From NCBI GenBank assembly GCA_963819715.1, contig CAWFXE010000006.1, positions 186,001 through 250,000 on the forward strand: a stretch of DNA of 64,000 nt, read 5' to 3'. Positions 1 to 8,786 of this stretch are shown here, piece after piece. Numbering within the stretch: position 1 is the stretch's first letter; the number at the start of each line of letters is the position of its first letter. The notes under the pieces were generated by a model. The model was given only the letters and a program-made list of their open reading frames with translations. It ran no database searches and was not told the DNA's origin. The stretch is from DASUPK01 sp963819715. GTDB lineage: Bacteria > Actinomycetota > Thermoleophilia > Solirubrobacterales > 70-9. Both the position numbers and the translations under genes were made by a program.

Positions 1-1343
1 CGGAGAGCCATTCGGGGTCGCTCGAGTGGCTGAGCGAGCGGGGTTTCAAGGTCAATAAGGACATCTCGATCCTCCACGGCGTCGACGAGGTCGCCGAGCG
101 CTGCCGCTGGTGGGAGAACCGCCGCGACGCGCTCGACTTCGAGATCGACGGCGTGGTCGTCAAGGTCGACGACCGGGGCCTGCAGCGCGAGCTCGGCGTC
201 GCCGGCCGCGAGCCTCGCTGGGCGGTGGCCTGGAAGTTCCCGCCGACTACCGCCACCACCAAGCTCAACAAGATCGTCTGGAACGTCGGGCGCACCGGGC
301 ACCTGCTCCCCTTCGCGATGCTCGAGCCGGTCCACGTCAGCGGCGTGACAGTGAGCACGGCCACCCTCCACAACGAGGAGGACCTGGAGCGCAAGGACGT
401 CCGCGAGGGCGACGAGGTCGTGGTGATGCGGGCCGGCGACGTGATCCCGCAGGTTGTCTCTCCGATCATCCAGCGCCGCAAGAAGGGGACGCGCAGGCCG
501 AAGCCCCCGAAGAAATGCCCGCTGTGCGGGACCCCGACGGTGAAGCCCGATGACGGCGTATTCACGATCTGCCCGAATCGCACCGGCTGCCCGGGCCAGC
601 AGTTCCAGCACGTGAAGCACTTCCGGGGCGCGCTCGAGATCGAGGGGCTGGGGGAGAAGAACGCCTACCGCTTCCTGCAGGAAGGAGTGATCGCGGACGC
701 CGCAGACATCTTCGATCTGACCGCGGAGCGGATTGCAGGGCTCGAGGGCTTCGGCCAGATCTCGGCGGAGAACCTGATCGAGGAGATCGAGAACGCGAAG
801 AAGATGCCCTTCTCCCGGGTGCTCTACGCGCTCGGCATCCCGGGGATCGGCTTCGTCAACGCCGAGTCGCTGGCGGAGCACTTCGGCACCATGGACGCGC
901 TGCTCGAGGCCGATCCAGAGGCGATCGTCCAAGCCGATGGCATCGGCCCTGTCCTGGCGGAGCAGATCTACGAGGAGCTCTCGGAGGAGCGCACCCGGAA
1001 GCTGATCGAGCGGCTGCGAAAGGCGGGGTTGCGGATGGAGCTGGACCCGTCAGAGCGTCGCAAGCAGGGCGGCCCACTGGACGGCAAGACGCTCGTGTTG
1101 ACCGGGACGCTGGAGAACCTGAGCCGCGAGCAGGCAACGCGGCTGATCAAGCTGGCCGGGGGGAAGGTCGTCAACTCGGTCTCGAAGAAGACCGACTACG
1201 TCATCGCGGGCGACAGCCCTGGATCGAAGCTCGCCAAGGCGGACGAGGTCGGCATCGAGGTGATCGACGAGACCGGGCTGCAGAAGCTGGTCGGAGACGA
1301 TGGGCCGAATAGGAAGGGCACGCCTCCGAGGGGCCGGGTCTAA
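1..1343 (+). CDS. ligA: NAD-dependent DNA ligase LigA, C-terminal part (5' end outside window)
   Basis: The reading frame is open from base 3, and 446 residues are visible. LigA seals nicks in duplex DNA using NAD+ during replication and repair. The fragment begins inside the nucleotidyltransferase domain; the motif FEIDGVVVKVD is at about residues 45-55, while the KxDG active-site lysine lies upstream of the window. The OB fold follows, then a four-cysteine zinc finger (CPLC, then CPNRTGC) at about residues 173-197. After that come helix-hairpin-helix repeats and a C-terminal BRCT domain beginning GKTLVLTGTL. The order matches bacterial LigA and the end is intact. Identification is secure; only the N-terminus is missing, because of the window edge. 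Confidence 0.97.
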   Translation, partial: ESHSGSLEWLSERGFKVNKDISILHGVDEVAERCRWWENRRDALDFEIDGVVVKVDDRGLQRELGVAGREPRWAVAWKFPPTTATTKLNKIVWNVGRTGHLLPFAMLEPVHVSGVTVSTATLHNEEDLERKDVREGDEVVVMRAGDVIPQVVSPIIQRRKKGTRRPKPPKKCPLCGTPTVKPDDGVFTICPNRTGCPGQQFQHVKHFRGALEIEGLGEKNAYRFLQEGVIADAADIFDLTAERIAGLEGFGQISAENLIEEIENAKKMPFSRVLYALGIPGIGFVNAESLAEHFGTMDALLEADPEAIVQADGIGPVLAEQIYEELSEERTRKLIERLRKAGLRMELDPSERRKQGGPLDGKTLVLTGTLENLSREQATRLIKLAGGKVVNSVSKKTDYVIAGDSPGSKLAKADEVGIEVIDETGLQKLVGDDGPNRKGTPPRGRV

Positions 1344-1506
1344 GCAACCTCGTCCTGGTCGCTCGGTGCGGCATTATCAGCCGCCCTCCTCCTCAGATGG
1401 GATCCGGACCTGCCATGGTGTAGCGCCACTAGGGCCACGGACACCGACCCAACGGAATGGGCGCGAGGTCATGGGGCAATGGCTGCACAACCCGAGAGGG
1501 GCGACA

Positions 1507-1707
1507 ATGCTCGAGCGCGCGACGCTCGCTGAAGGGCACGTCCACCTGATGCTCAGGACTGGGTCCGCGTTCGATGAGATCGAGGACTACATCAACGAGA
1601 CCAAGCTGCCCGATCTCCAGAAGTCTGCGCTCTGGCTGATCGCCTGGTCGGGGCAAGAGGGCTCCGTGCAACGCCGGGTTGCGCACGAGGCCTTGGTCCT
1701 CGGCTAG
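1507..1707 (+). CDS. Small hypothetical protein (66 aa)
   Basis: This short frame starts at an ATG preceded by a GAGAGGGG ribosome-binding stretch. An ATG at 1471 in the same frame is an alternative start. The product is mostly helical by composition (MLERATLAEG..., then LPDLQKSALWLIAW), soluble, and has no signal peptide or cysteine. I do not recognise the family. It lies alone between ligA and the convergent dacB, whose stop is three bases away. The 163 bases between ligA and this start hold a TATTAT-like element near 1374 but no other gene. Reality of the gene is likely but not certain. Confidence 0.55.
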   Translation: MLERATLAEGHVHLMLRTGSAFDEIEDYINETKLPDLQKSALWLIAWSGQEGSVQRRVAHEALVLG

Positions 1708-1709
1708 AC

Positions 1710-3008
1710 CTAGCGAGAGAAGCGTGCGATCAGGGCCGCCATGCGGTCCTGCACGATGTGGGCGCGGTTGACGTCCACTTTGTTCATCAGCAGTGAGAAG
1801 ATCACAGCGTGGGCGGCGTCATCTCCGCCGCGGAAGCAGTAGCCCGAAAGGGCGCTGACCCGGGTGAGCGTGCCCGTCTTCAGATGGCAGTTGCCGGCCG
1901 CGGCCGTCCCCCTCATCCGGTTTGCGACCGTGCCGCTGCGCCCGGCCACGGCGAGGGAATCGACCCAGGCGTCGCGCAACCGCTCCTGAGCGAGCTGGTC
2001 GTCGGGTGACTTGGCGTTGACCTCGATCATCGAATCGAGGAGCTTCACGACCGAGGCGGGTGAGGCCTTGTTGCGCCTGGTGAGACCGGAGCCGTTCTCG
2101 CCCTTGAACTTCGCTCTCCGCTGCGCGGCGAATTGCTTGACGATCGCGATGCCACCGGGAGTGGAGCCGATGCCGTTGAACTGGGAGCCGACGTCCTTGA
2201 GCAGCATCTCCGCCAGGTAGTTGTTCGACGGTACGAGGGTGTCCTGGACGATTTCCGCAATGGTCGGAGAGGCATAGTCGGCGACCTGGAGTGCGCCGGG
2301 CGACACGGTCCCCGGAGTGACGCTGTTCCCGATCGAGACTCCATCCTTGCGGAGCGCGTCCTCGAAGCGCTGGGCGGCGGTCTTCGCGGGATCGCTGGGC
2401 GAGCCACTGTCGAACTGGAGGCCGGAGAGGTGGCCAACGCTCTCGAAGGTGATCCCGTGCTCGGGGACTCCCGTTTGGCCGTCGAGGAACGAGGCGTCGT
2501 AGCGGAGCGGGCCCTGCACGGTGGTCACACCGGCAGCGCGGACGCGGCCGGCCAGCTTGTCGAGGCCCGCCGTGGTCAGCGTCGGATCGCCGCCCCCGCG
2601 CAGATAGAGGCCCTGGCTGATCCCGTCGCTGATCGGGTCGCTCGACCACGCGGTCGTGTGCAGCCGGCCGTCGGGCCCGAAGCGGGATATCGCCGTCGAG
2701 GCGGTGAACAGCTTCGAGTTGGATGCGAGGATCCGCATGCGGCCGCCCTTGCGGGAGAACAGCACCCGGTGGCTGCTCGGGTCGAAGACGAAGGCGCTGC
2801 TCTTGCCGACCTTGCGGAAGAGCTTTGCTAACCCCCTGTTGAGCTTCTTGCGGGACACGGAGGCGTGCGCGGCAGCGGCGCCGTGGGCGATGGGCGTGCG
2901 GAACGCCCTGTCGGGCCCGTTCGGGCGCGCCTGAGCGGCGGCAGGCAGGACGAGCGCCGCCGCGAGCGCGATTGCAGTCACCCCTGTTCGCCTGCGCATG
3001 GACTCCAT
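1710..3008 (-). CDS. dacB: D-alanyl-D-alanine carboxypeptidase / endopeptidase (PBP4, peptidase S13)
   Basis: This is a secreted or periplasm-facing penicillin-binding protein that trims or cleaves peptidoglycan peptide cross-links. It is 432 residues long, starting MESMRRRTG (a second ATG is at 2999). The N-terminus has a signal peptide (TGVTAIALAAALVLPAAAQA). The three active-site motifs of serine penicillin-recognising enzymes are present in order: SxxK as SNSK (in ILASNSKLF), SxN as SNN (in VPSNNYLAEM) and KTG (in HLKTGTLTRVS). The frame is open much further upstream, antisense to the patatin gene, but the signal peptide fixes the start near 3008. It is divergent from the patatin gene over a 75-base spacer with an inverted repeat. 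Confidence 0.93.
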   Translation of the reverse strand: MESMRRRTGVTAIALAAALVLPAAAQARPNGPDRAFRTPIAHGAAAAHASVSRKKLNRGLAKLFRKVGKSSAFVFDPSSHRVLFSRKGGRMRILASNSKLFTASTAISRFGPDGRLHTTAWSSDPISDGISQGLYLRGGGDPTLTTAGLDKLAGRVRAAGVTTVQGPLRYDASFLDGQTGVPEHGITFESVGHLSGLQFDSGSPSDPAKTAAQRFEDALRKDGVSIGNSVTPGTVSPGALQVADYASPTIAEIVQDTLVPSNNYLAEMLLKDVGSQFNGIGSTPGGIAIVKQFAAQRRAKFKGENGSGLTRRNKASPASVVKLLDSMIEVNAKSPDDQLAQERLRDAWVDSLAVAGRSGTVANRMRGTAAAGNCHLKTGTLTRVSALSGYCFRGGDDAAHAVIFSLLMNKVDVNRAHIVQDRMAALIARFSR

Positions 3009-3034
3009 GAAACAGGGCAGGGACGACAAGGTTG

Positions 3035-3073
3035 CGGGCTGGTTGGCTGACCAGCCCGAGTCACTGCCATAAT
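3035..3073 (+). promoter_or_regulatory. Divergent promoter region with inverted repeat (operator candidate)
   Basis: A perfect 9-base inverted repeat, CGGGCTGGT at 3035-3043 and ACCAGCCCG at 3050-3058, sits between the divergent dacB and patatin genes. A CATAAT box at 3068-3073 lies only 10 bases before the patatin ATG, so if used it would give a transcript with almost no leader. The repeat would then cover the -35 area. No regulator gene lies next to it. The inverted repeat is certain; its function is inference. Confidence 0.45.
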
Positions 3074-3083
3074 CCCCTTTCCC

Positions 3084-4367
3084 ATGGGGAAAGTCGTCCA
3101 GTTCGACGGCCCCGACGGCAAGCGCGGCAGCAATTCGAAGGGGAGGAGGCGCCGCGGTCGGGGCGACAAGACTGCCTTGGTGCTCGGCGGCGGTGGGTTC
3201 ACCGGCGGCGTGTACGAGATGGGCGCGCTGCGCGCGTTCGACCTGTTGGCCGTGAATCGCACGGTCAACGACTTCGACATCTACGTGGGCACGAGCGCCG
3301 GGGCCTTCGTGGCGAGCATGGTCGCCAACGGGGTCACGCCGGAGGAGATGTTCCGCGTCCTCGACAAGGCCCTGCCCTCGCCGATCGAGAACGCCTCCCT
3401 CCGCACCCTGCTGCGGCCGAACTACAAGGGCTTCGCCAACCGGCTCGCGCTGCTCCCGCTGCGCGCGGCGGCCACGGTGCGGCGCCTCGCAGGCAACATC
3501 GGCGAGATCTCGATGGTCGACATCGTCATGGGTCTCGCGGAGGGGCTGCCGACCGGGATCTACCACAACCGCGGGATCGAGCAGTACATGCGCAACGTGC
3601 TCGAGGACCCGGACCGCACGAACGACTTCCGCGAGCTCGAATCCGAGCTCCGCATCACCGCGACCGACCTCGACACCTGCGAGCGGATCGTCTTCGGCGA
3701 GGGAGAGTGGGACAACGTGCCGATCTCGCGCGCCGTCGCCGCCTCCGGCGCGCTGCCGATCGTCTACGAGCCGTACGAGCTCCGGGGCCGGCAGCTGGTC
3801 GACGGCGGCATCGTCTCCACGACCAACGTCGACGTGGCCGTTGAGGCCGGCGCCAAGTTCATCGTCGTGGTCAATCCGCTGGTCCCCTTCGTCAACGATT
3901 TCGAGGAGCGGATCCCCACGGTCTTCGGCTCCCGCGTTCGCCGCGTCGCCGACATGGGCATGCCGGCGATCGGCAACCAGGCGTTCCGCCTGATGGCTCA
4001 CGCCCGGCTCCACCTCGCCGTCCAGTCGTGGAACGAGCGCTTCCCGGACGTCGACATCATCCTGATCGAGCCGGAGTTCAATGACGAGCTGATGTTCGGC
4101 ACCTCGATCCTCGACTACTCGGCCCGGCTGGAGATAGCCAAGCACGGCTTCGAGTCAGTCACGGTGAGGCTGGCGCGCGACTACCAGCGCTACAAGGAGA
4201 TCGCCGCGCGCCACGGGATCGAGATCTCGGCTCGCCGGGTCCAGCGCGTCCTCGACACGGTCGAGGAGGAGGAGAAGGGCATGTCCGCCTGGCGGCGGGT
4301 GCTGGAGCAGACGACGGGCGCTCTGCTGCGTCAGTCGGATGAGGCCGAGGAGGCTGCGGAGAGCTAG
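3084..4367 (+). CDS. Patatin-like phospholipase family protein
   Basis: This is a serine lipid acyl hydrolase of 427 residues. After a short basic N-terminus (about 30 residues) comes the glycine-rich oxyanion loop LGGGGFTGGVYEMG. The nucleophile elbow GTSAG follows (residues near 73-77), and later the DGG motif carrying the dyad aspartate (QLVDGGIVSTTN). Both halves of the Ser-Asp dyad are thus present. The C-terminal 150 residues are specific to this subgroup, and there is no signal peptide, so it is probably cytosolic or membrane-associated. Its stop overlaps that of the convergent SDR gene by four bases. The substrate cannot be told from the sequence. Confidence 0.9.
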   Translation: MGKVVQFDGPDGKRGSNSKGRRRRGRGDKTALVLGGGGFTGGVYEMGALRAFDLLAVNRTVNDFDIYVGTSAGAFVASMVANGVTPEEMFRVLDKALPSPIENASLRTLLRPNYKGFANRLALLPLRAAATVRRLAGNIGEISMVDIVMGLAEGLPTGIYHNRGIEQYMRNVLEDPDRTNDFRELESELRITATDLDTCERIVFGEGEWDNVPISRAVAASGALPIVYEPYELRGRQLVDGGIVSTTNVDVAVEAGAKFIVVVNPLVPFVNDFEERIPTVFGSRVRRVADMGMPAIGNQAFRLMAHARLHLAVQSWNERFPDVDIILIEPEFNDELMFGTSILDYSARLEIAKHGFESVTVRLARDYQRYKEIAARHGIEISARRVQRVLDTVEEEEKGMSAWRRVLEQTTGALLRQSDEAEEAAES

Positions 4368-5101
4368 CGGCGATGGACGTCGCGCGCCGTCGCCTGGGTC
4401 GTTGGTTTGATCGATAGATAGTCCACGTCGACATGCGCAGGGCGAGTCACGACGTAGGCGATCGCGTCGGCGACATCCTCGGCGCTCAGCGGCGTCGTGC
4501 CCTCGTAGACCCTGTCAGCTCGTTCCCGGTCCCCTTCGAAGCGGACCAGCGAGAACTCGGTCTCGACCATGCCCGGAGCCACCTCGCTGACGCGGATGGG
4601 CTTGCCGAGCAGCTCGAGCCGGAGGGTGCGCGAGACGGCATTCGCCGCGTGCTTCGCAGCCGTGTAGCCGGCCCCGCCCGGGTAGACCTCGACGCCGGCC
4701 ACTGAGCCGATCACGACGATGTGACCGTCGCCGCTCCGCTCGAGCGCGGGGAGGAGGGCCTTGGTCACCCGCATCACCCCGAGCACGTTCGTCTCGTACA
4801 TCTGGCGCCAGTACTCCTCGTTCGCCTCGGCGACCGGCTCCAACCCGAGGGCGCCCCCGGCATTGTTGACCACCACCGAGACCTCGGGCAGGGCGTCCGC
4901 CAGCTGCGCGACAGAGTCTGGATCGGCGACGTCGAGCTGCAACGCGCGGCCGCCGACCTCGCGCGCCACCTCCTCGCAGCGCTCGACCCGCCGCGCCGCG
5001 GCGACGACCTCGAACCCCGCGGAGGCGAGCGACCGCACTGTCGCCTCGCCGATGCCGCTGCTCGCGCCGGTGATCAGCGCCACCCCGCTCGTCTCGCTCA
5101 T
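4364..5101 (-). CDS. SDR family NAD(P)-dependent oxidoreductase
   Basis: A 245-residue classical short-chain dehydrogenase. The Rossmann dinucleotide motif is TGASSGIG near the N-terminus, followed by NNAG at about residue 83. The catalytic Ser is in VIGSVAG and the catalytic YxxxK in GYTAAKHA, so all catalytic residues are present. Length and order fit the YdfG/serine 3-dehydrogenase-like group, but the substrate is unknown. It is a single gene, convergent with the patatin gene and divergent from the large secreted protein at 5182. Confidence 0.92.
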   Translation of the reverse strand: MSETSGVALITGASSGIGEATVRSLASAGFEVVAAARRVERCEEVAREVGGRALQLDVADPDSVAQLADALPEVSVVVNNAGGALGLEPVAEANEEYWRQMYETNVLGVMRVTKALLPALERSGDGHIVVIGSVAGVEVYPGGAGYTAAKHAANAVSRTLRLELLGKPIRVSEVAPGMVETEFSLVRFEGDRERADRVYEGTTPLSAEDVADAIAYVVTRPAHVDVDYLSIKPTTQATARDVHRR

Positions 5102-5181
5102 CGATCAGACGCTATCGCGGCGTCACGAACCGGCGCCGTGGTGATAGGTTCCCGCCAGGACCAGGGAGGTCCTTTTAGGGA

Positions 5182-7803
5182 ATGGAGAGAGGAGTGGCGT
5201 TGCTCGAGGGCCGAGGGATCGGTCGCCGCAGGTTTGTCTGGCTGACGTTCTGTGTCTGCCTGCTGGCAGGGCTCGCGGTGATGCCCGTGGCGCCGGCGAT
5301 CGCGAAGAAGCACCGCAAGGCGGTCTCCCTCAAGTTCAAGGGCGCCCAGAGCGACAGCACCTTGCTCGCCTCGGGGCGCGTCAAGATCGTCGCCAAGTCG
5401 TCGAAGCCTCGAAAGCCGAAGCTCTCGGTAACGTCGTTCCAGGGCGGACCGGCCCTGACCGGCGTCAAGCGCGTGAAGATCCCCAAGGGCAGGCGGAAGG
5501 TGGTGCTCACCCTGAACACGAGCGGCCGAGAGGCCCTCGAGGGTTGCGCGGCGAGTCGCCTGACCGTCACGGCCACCAGCGGCGGCAAGAAGAAAAAGGG
5601 GAAGAAGAAAAAGGGCAAGAAGAAAAAGGGGAAGAAGAAAAAGGGGAAGAGCCGCCGCAAGAAGCCGCTTGGCCGCTCGAGTGCGTCGGTCGCGCAATCG
5701 GTGCCGCAGTGCGCCTCCCTGACGAACGCCGCGCGCTGCGAGACGATTGCGAGCCCCGGTACGAATTGCCTATTCCCCTGGCCCAGCGACCACTACACCG
5801 TGGCCGACGGGAGCGAGCCCACCGGCCGGCGGGTCAATCTGAGCCTTGACTCGACGCCCGCCAACGTCCACGGCGTCCACATCGATCCCGCCAGCATCAA
5901 CCAGAGCGATGGCTTCAGTCCCGGTGAGAGCATCGTCACGAGGATCCCCGGGCTCGACAACCCGACCGCCTTCCAGAAGACCGGGGCCGTCCCGCTCACC
6001 GATATGGACCAGGCATTCGCACCGAACCAGCCGGTCGTGCTGATCGACGCTTCCACCGGGCAGCGTCAGCTGATCTGGTCGGAGCTCGACTCGAACGCGA
6101 CCAGCCCGGAGAACACCGATCTGATCATCCGGCCTGGCCGGAACCTGATCGAGGGCCACCGCTACATCGTCGCGATGCGCGACCTGAAGGACTCCGCCGG
6201 CAACGTCATCCCCGCGCCGCCGGGCTTCGCCCTCTACCGCGACGGCGTCACGACCGACGTGCCCGCCATTGAGAGCCGCCGCGCACACTTCGACGAGATC
6301 CTCGGGACGCTCCAGCAGGCCGGCATCCCCAAGGCCAACCTCTACGACGCCTGGGACTTCACGGTCGCCAGCACCCCGAACATCACCGATCGAATGCTCT
6401 CGATCCGGAACAGGGGGCTGGCGGACCTCGGCGACAGCACTCCCGGCGACGGGAACATGCAGGGGAGCGCATCGGCCTTCACGGTGACCAGCGTCCTGAC
6501 GAAGGATGACGGGACCAACCCGCTCAACAATGGCCATGAGGCCCAGAACGTGCGCGAGGTCACCGGCACCTACCAGGTGCCCTGCTTCCTGAGCACGGGT
6601 TGCAGCAACGGCAGCGGCGTGTACCTGCCGGGCGGTCATTTCAATCTCGACTCCAACGGAGTGCCGCAGCAGAACGGGACGATGACGGCGCGGTTCACCT
6701 GCAACATCCCGCTGTCGGCGGTCACCGAGACCAGCCCGGGATCCGGCGTCTGGGACGTCGATCACCAGGTGCGCCCCTCGATGTACGGGCACGGCCTGTT
6801 CGGCGACTACACCGAAGTGCACACGACAGACGTCAGGACACTGGGCAACGACCACGGAGTGCTGACCTGCGCCACGGACTTCACGGGAATGATGGAGGAC
6901 GACGTCGGCGCTGCGGCAGCGGCGCTGCAGGACCTCTCGAAGTTCCAGTCCATCCCCGACGGACTGCAGCAGGGATTCCTCAACTTCATCTACCTGGGTC
7001 GGCTGCTGATGTACTCGGATGGGTTCTCCAGCGACCCGGCGTTCCAATTCAACGGCGGTCAGTCGGTCATCGACCACGGCTCGGGCCTCTATTACTACGG
7101 CAACAGCCAGGGCGGAATCGCGGGCGGCGCGCTCACCGCGGTCGAACCGGACATCACCCGGACCGTTCTCTACGTGCCCGGCATGAACTACTCGACCCTG
7201 CTCACCCGGAGCGTCGACTTCTCCGACTACGCGTCGATTCTGTACCCCTCCTACCCGAACGAGTCGGACCGTCCCCTGCTGCTCGCGATGATCCAGATGC
7301 CGTGGGATCGCGGCGAGCCCAACGGCTACGCGAACCACATGACCAGCAACCCGCTGCCGGGCACCCCTGCGCACCACGTGCTGATCGAGATGGCCTACGG
7401 AGACCATCAGGTGTCAAACATCACGACCGCGGTCGAGGCCAGGACCATCGGCGCGCCGCTCCGCTACCCGACGCTCGACCCGGGGCGGACTCCGGGGTTC
7501 GTCAACTTCTTCCCGGACATCCCGCCCCTGGGCGACCTCTCGGGGCCCGCCGCCGACGGCAACGGGTTCTTCGTCTGGGACATCGGGCCGAAGCGCTCCG
7601 GCGGGACGCTCGGCACCGACCCGGCGCCGATCACCAATACCGCACCGAACGATTCCTTCGGGGTCGACCCGCATGACACGGTGATCCGGCAGACGCCGGC
7701 GGTCCGCGAGCAGATTGCGAACTTCCTCAACCTGAACGGCGCGATCACCGATCCCTGCGGCCCCGACCCGTGCTACGCGGCGGGCTGGGCCGGCCCGCCC
7801 TGA
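5182..7803 (+). CDS. Large secreted protein with GKKKK repeat and alpha/beta-hydrolase-like core
   Basis: An 873-residue exported protein. Residues 15-45 form a signal peptide (WLTFCVCLLAGLAVMPVAPAIA). A domain of about 90 residues comes next, then a Lys/Gly stretch of four GKKKK units at about residues 135-154. After this is a cysteine-containing domain (CETIASPGTNCLFPWPSDHY) and a long C-terminal region. The segment YYYGNSQGGIAGG has the GxSxG-type nucleophile elbow of alpha/beta hydrolases, near residue 640. I infer a secreted lipase or esterase, but the family is not one I can name. The ATG is preceded by GGGAGG. The Lys stretch could bind anionic cell-wall polymers. Confidence 0.75.
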   Translation: MERGVALLEGRGIGRRRFVWLTFCVCLLAGLAVMPVAPAIAKKHRKAVSLKFKGAQSDSTLLASGRVKIVAKSSKPRKPKLSVTSFQGGPALTGVKRVKIPKGRRKVVLTLNTSGREALEGCAASRLTVTATSGGKKKKGKKKKGKKKKGKKKKGKSRRKKPLGRSSASVAQSVPQCASLTNAARCETIASPGTNCLFPWPSDHYTVADGSEPTGRRVNLSLDSTPANVHGVHIDPASINQSDGFSPGESIVTRIPGLDNPTAFQKTGAVPLTDMDQAFAPNQPVVLIDASTGQRQLIWSELDSNATSPENTDLIIRPGRNLIEGHRYIVAMRDLKDSAGNVIPAPPGFALYRDGVTTDVPAIESRRAHFDEILGTLQQAGIPKANLYDAWDFTVASTPNITDRMLSIRNRGLADLGDSTPGDGNMQGSASAFTVTSVLTKDDGTNPLNNGHEAQNVREVTGTYQVPCFLSTGCSNGSGVYLPGGHFNLDSNGVPQQNGTMTARFTCNIPLSAVTETSPGSGVWDVDHQVRPSMYGHGLFGDYTEVHTTDVRTLGNDHGVLTCATDFTGMMEDDVGAAAAALQDLSKFQSIPDGLQQGFLNFIYLGRLLMYSDGFSSDPAFQFNGGQSVIDHGSGLYYYGNSQGGIAGGALTAVEPDITRTVLYVPGMNYSTLLTRSVDFSDYASILYPSYPNESDRPLLLAMIQMPWDRGEPNGYANHMTSNPLPGTPAHHVLIEMAYGDHQVSNITTAVEARTIGAPLRYPTLDPGRTPGFVNFFPDIPPLGDLSGPAADGNGFFVWDIGPKRSGGTLGTDPAPITNTAPNDSFGVDPHDTVIRQTPAVREQIANFLNLNGAITDPCGPDPCYAAGWAGPP
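5584..5643 (+). repeat. Tandem 15-base repeat, four copies, coding for GKKKK
   Basis: Four adjacent 15-base units (GGSAAGAAGAAAAAG, where S alternates C and G) lie within the secreted protein gene and encode GKKKK each time. The third position alternates C, G, C, G, so a 30-base unit has itself been doubled. The purine-only strand and exact period make copy-number change by slippage likely. A shorter partial unit follows directly. Confidence 0.95.
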
Positions 7804-7812
7804 TCCAGGGCC

Positions 7813-8785
7813 TCAGCCCGCAGGGTCGGCGATCGCGGTGGCAGCGTCGCTGATCGCCTCGGGCGACCCGGCCTCGCTGACGGAGGCGATCCCTCGCCGA
7901 CCGGCCGTCGCCGCATCCACGGCGCTCGAACCGGCGATCACATGCACCGAGCGCCGCGCGCCGCGGCCGCGCCTGGCGATCTGACCCACGAGCTTGCCCT
8001 CGAAGCTCTGCTCGTCGAGCCGCCCTTCGCCGGTGATCACGGCGTCAGCCTTTTCGAGGCGAGTGTCGAATCCGACCACGCCGAGCACGAACGCGGCGCC
8101 GGGCACCAGGTGCGCCCCGAAGGCCGCCCAGAGACCGCCCGAGAGGCCACCCGCGGCCCCGGTCATCGCCCTGCCCCTCGGGTCCCGCGGCAGAGCTCCG
8201 GCCTCGGCCACGAGTCTCGAGGTAAGTCTCTCCACCTGCTCCGCCGAGGCTCCCTTCTGCGCGGCGAAGACCTCGGCGGCGCGCTCGAACGGGACCGACG
8301 TGTCGCAGAGGACCTCAAGCTTCGCGCCCCGCAAACCGCCCGAGGCCTCGATCGCTTCGATCGCCCCGCGGCCGCCGTCCATCGTGGCTGTTCCCCCGGC
8401 CGCGATCAGGATGCGGTGCGCACCCGTCTCGACCGCCGCCGCGACGAGCTCTCCGGTCCCGGCGGTGCTCGCCGCTTCCGGGTCGCGTTCGCCTTCGGCG
8501 AGGAGATCGAAGCCGGAGGCCGCGGCCGCCTCGACGATCGCCGTGCGCGCCGTCGCGGACCAGGGCATATTCCGCATCGATCGGCCGCCCCAGCGGGTCG
8601 TGAGCGGGCGCAGAGAGACGCTCGCCGCCCATCGCGCTCATCAGCACCTCGGCCGTGCCCTCGCCGCCGTCGGCAGCAGGGCAGAGATCGGCCACGGCAC
8701 CCGCCCTCTCGACCCCGCGGCCGATCGCCTCGGCGACCTGCTGCGCGCTCAGCGTCCCCTTGAACGAGTCCGGGACGACCAGGAA
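7813..8785 (-). pseudogene. Glycerate kinase (GlxK/GarK family), frameshifted, no normal start codon
   Basis: Glycerate 2-kinase phosphorylates D-glycerate. Conserved family sequence is present end to end but in two frames. The N-terminal part (FLVVPDSFKGTLSA, then DLCPAADGGEGTAEV) runs in one frame to about 8553. The rest (TAIVEAAAASGFDLL, LIAAGGTATMDGGRGA, then ITGEGRLDEQS) continues one frame over. One extra base in the GC run at 8544-8552, or two missing, explains it. The N-terminal frame has no ATG, GTG or TTG before FLVV; only a CTG at 8782 is possible. It lies directly behind the acyl-CoA ligase stop. Either it is a decayed gene or the sequence has an error here. Confidence 0.8.
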
Positions 8786-8786
8786 C

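Noticed and set aside
1300..1506. Upstream extension of the small protein from 1300
   Set aside because: That part overlaps the ligA end out of frame and is Arg/Pro noise; the ribosome-binding site supports 1507.
5175..5660. Minus-strand frame with Leu/Phe-rich FFFFPFFF stretch resembling a membrane helix
   Set aside because: It is the reverse reading of the GKKKK repeat; the plus-strand gene has signal peptide and conserved domains.
5770..7407. Long minus-strand open frame opposite the secreted protein
   Set aside because: Its translation is low-complexity Arg/Val/Gly/Asp without motifs; it is an antisense shadow common in GC-rich DNA. The same holds for the frames opposite the mce genes and the MFS gene.
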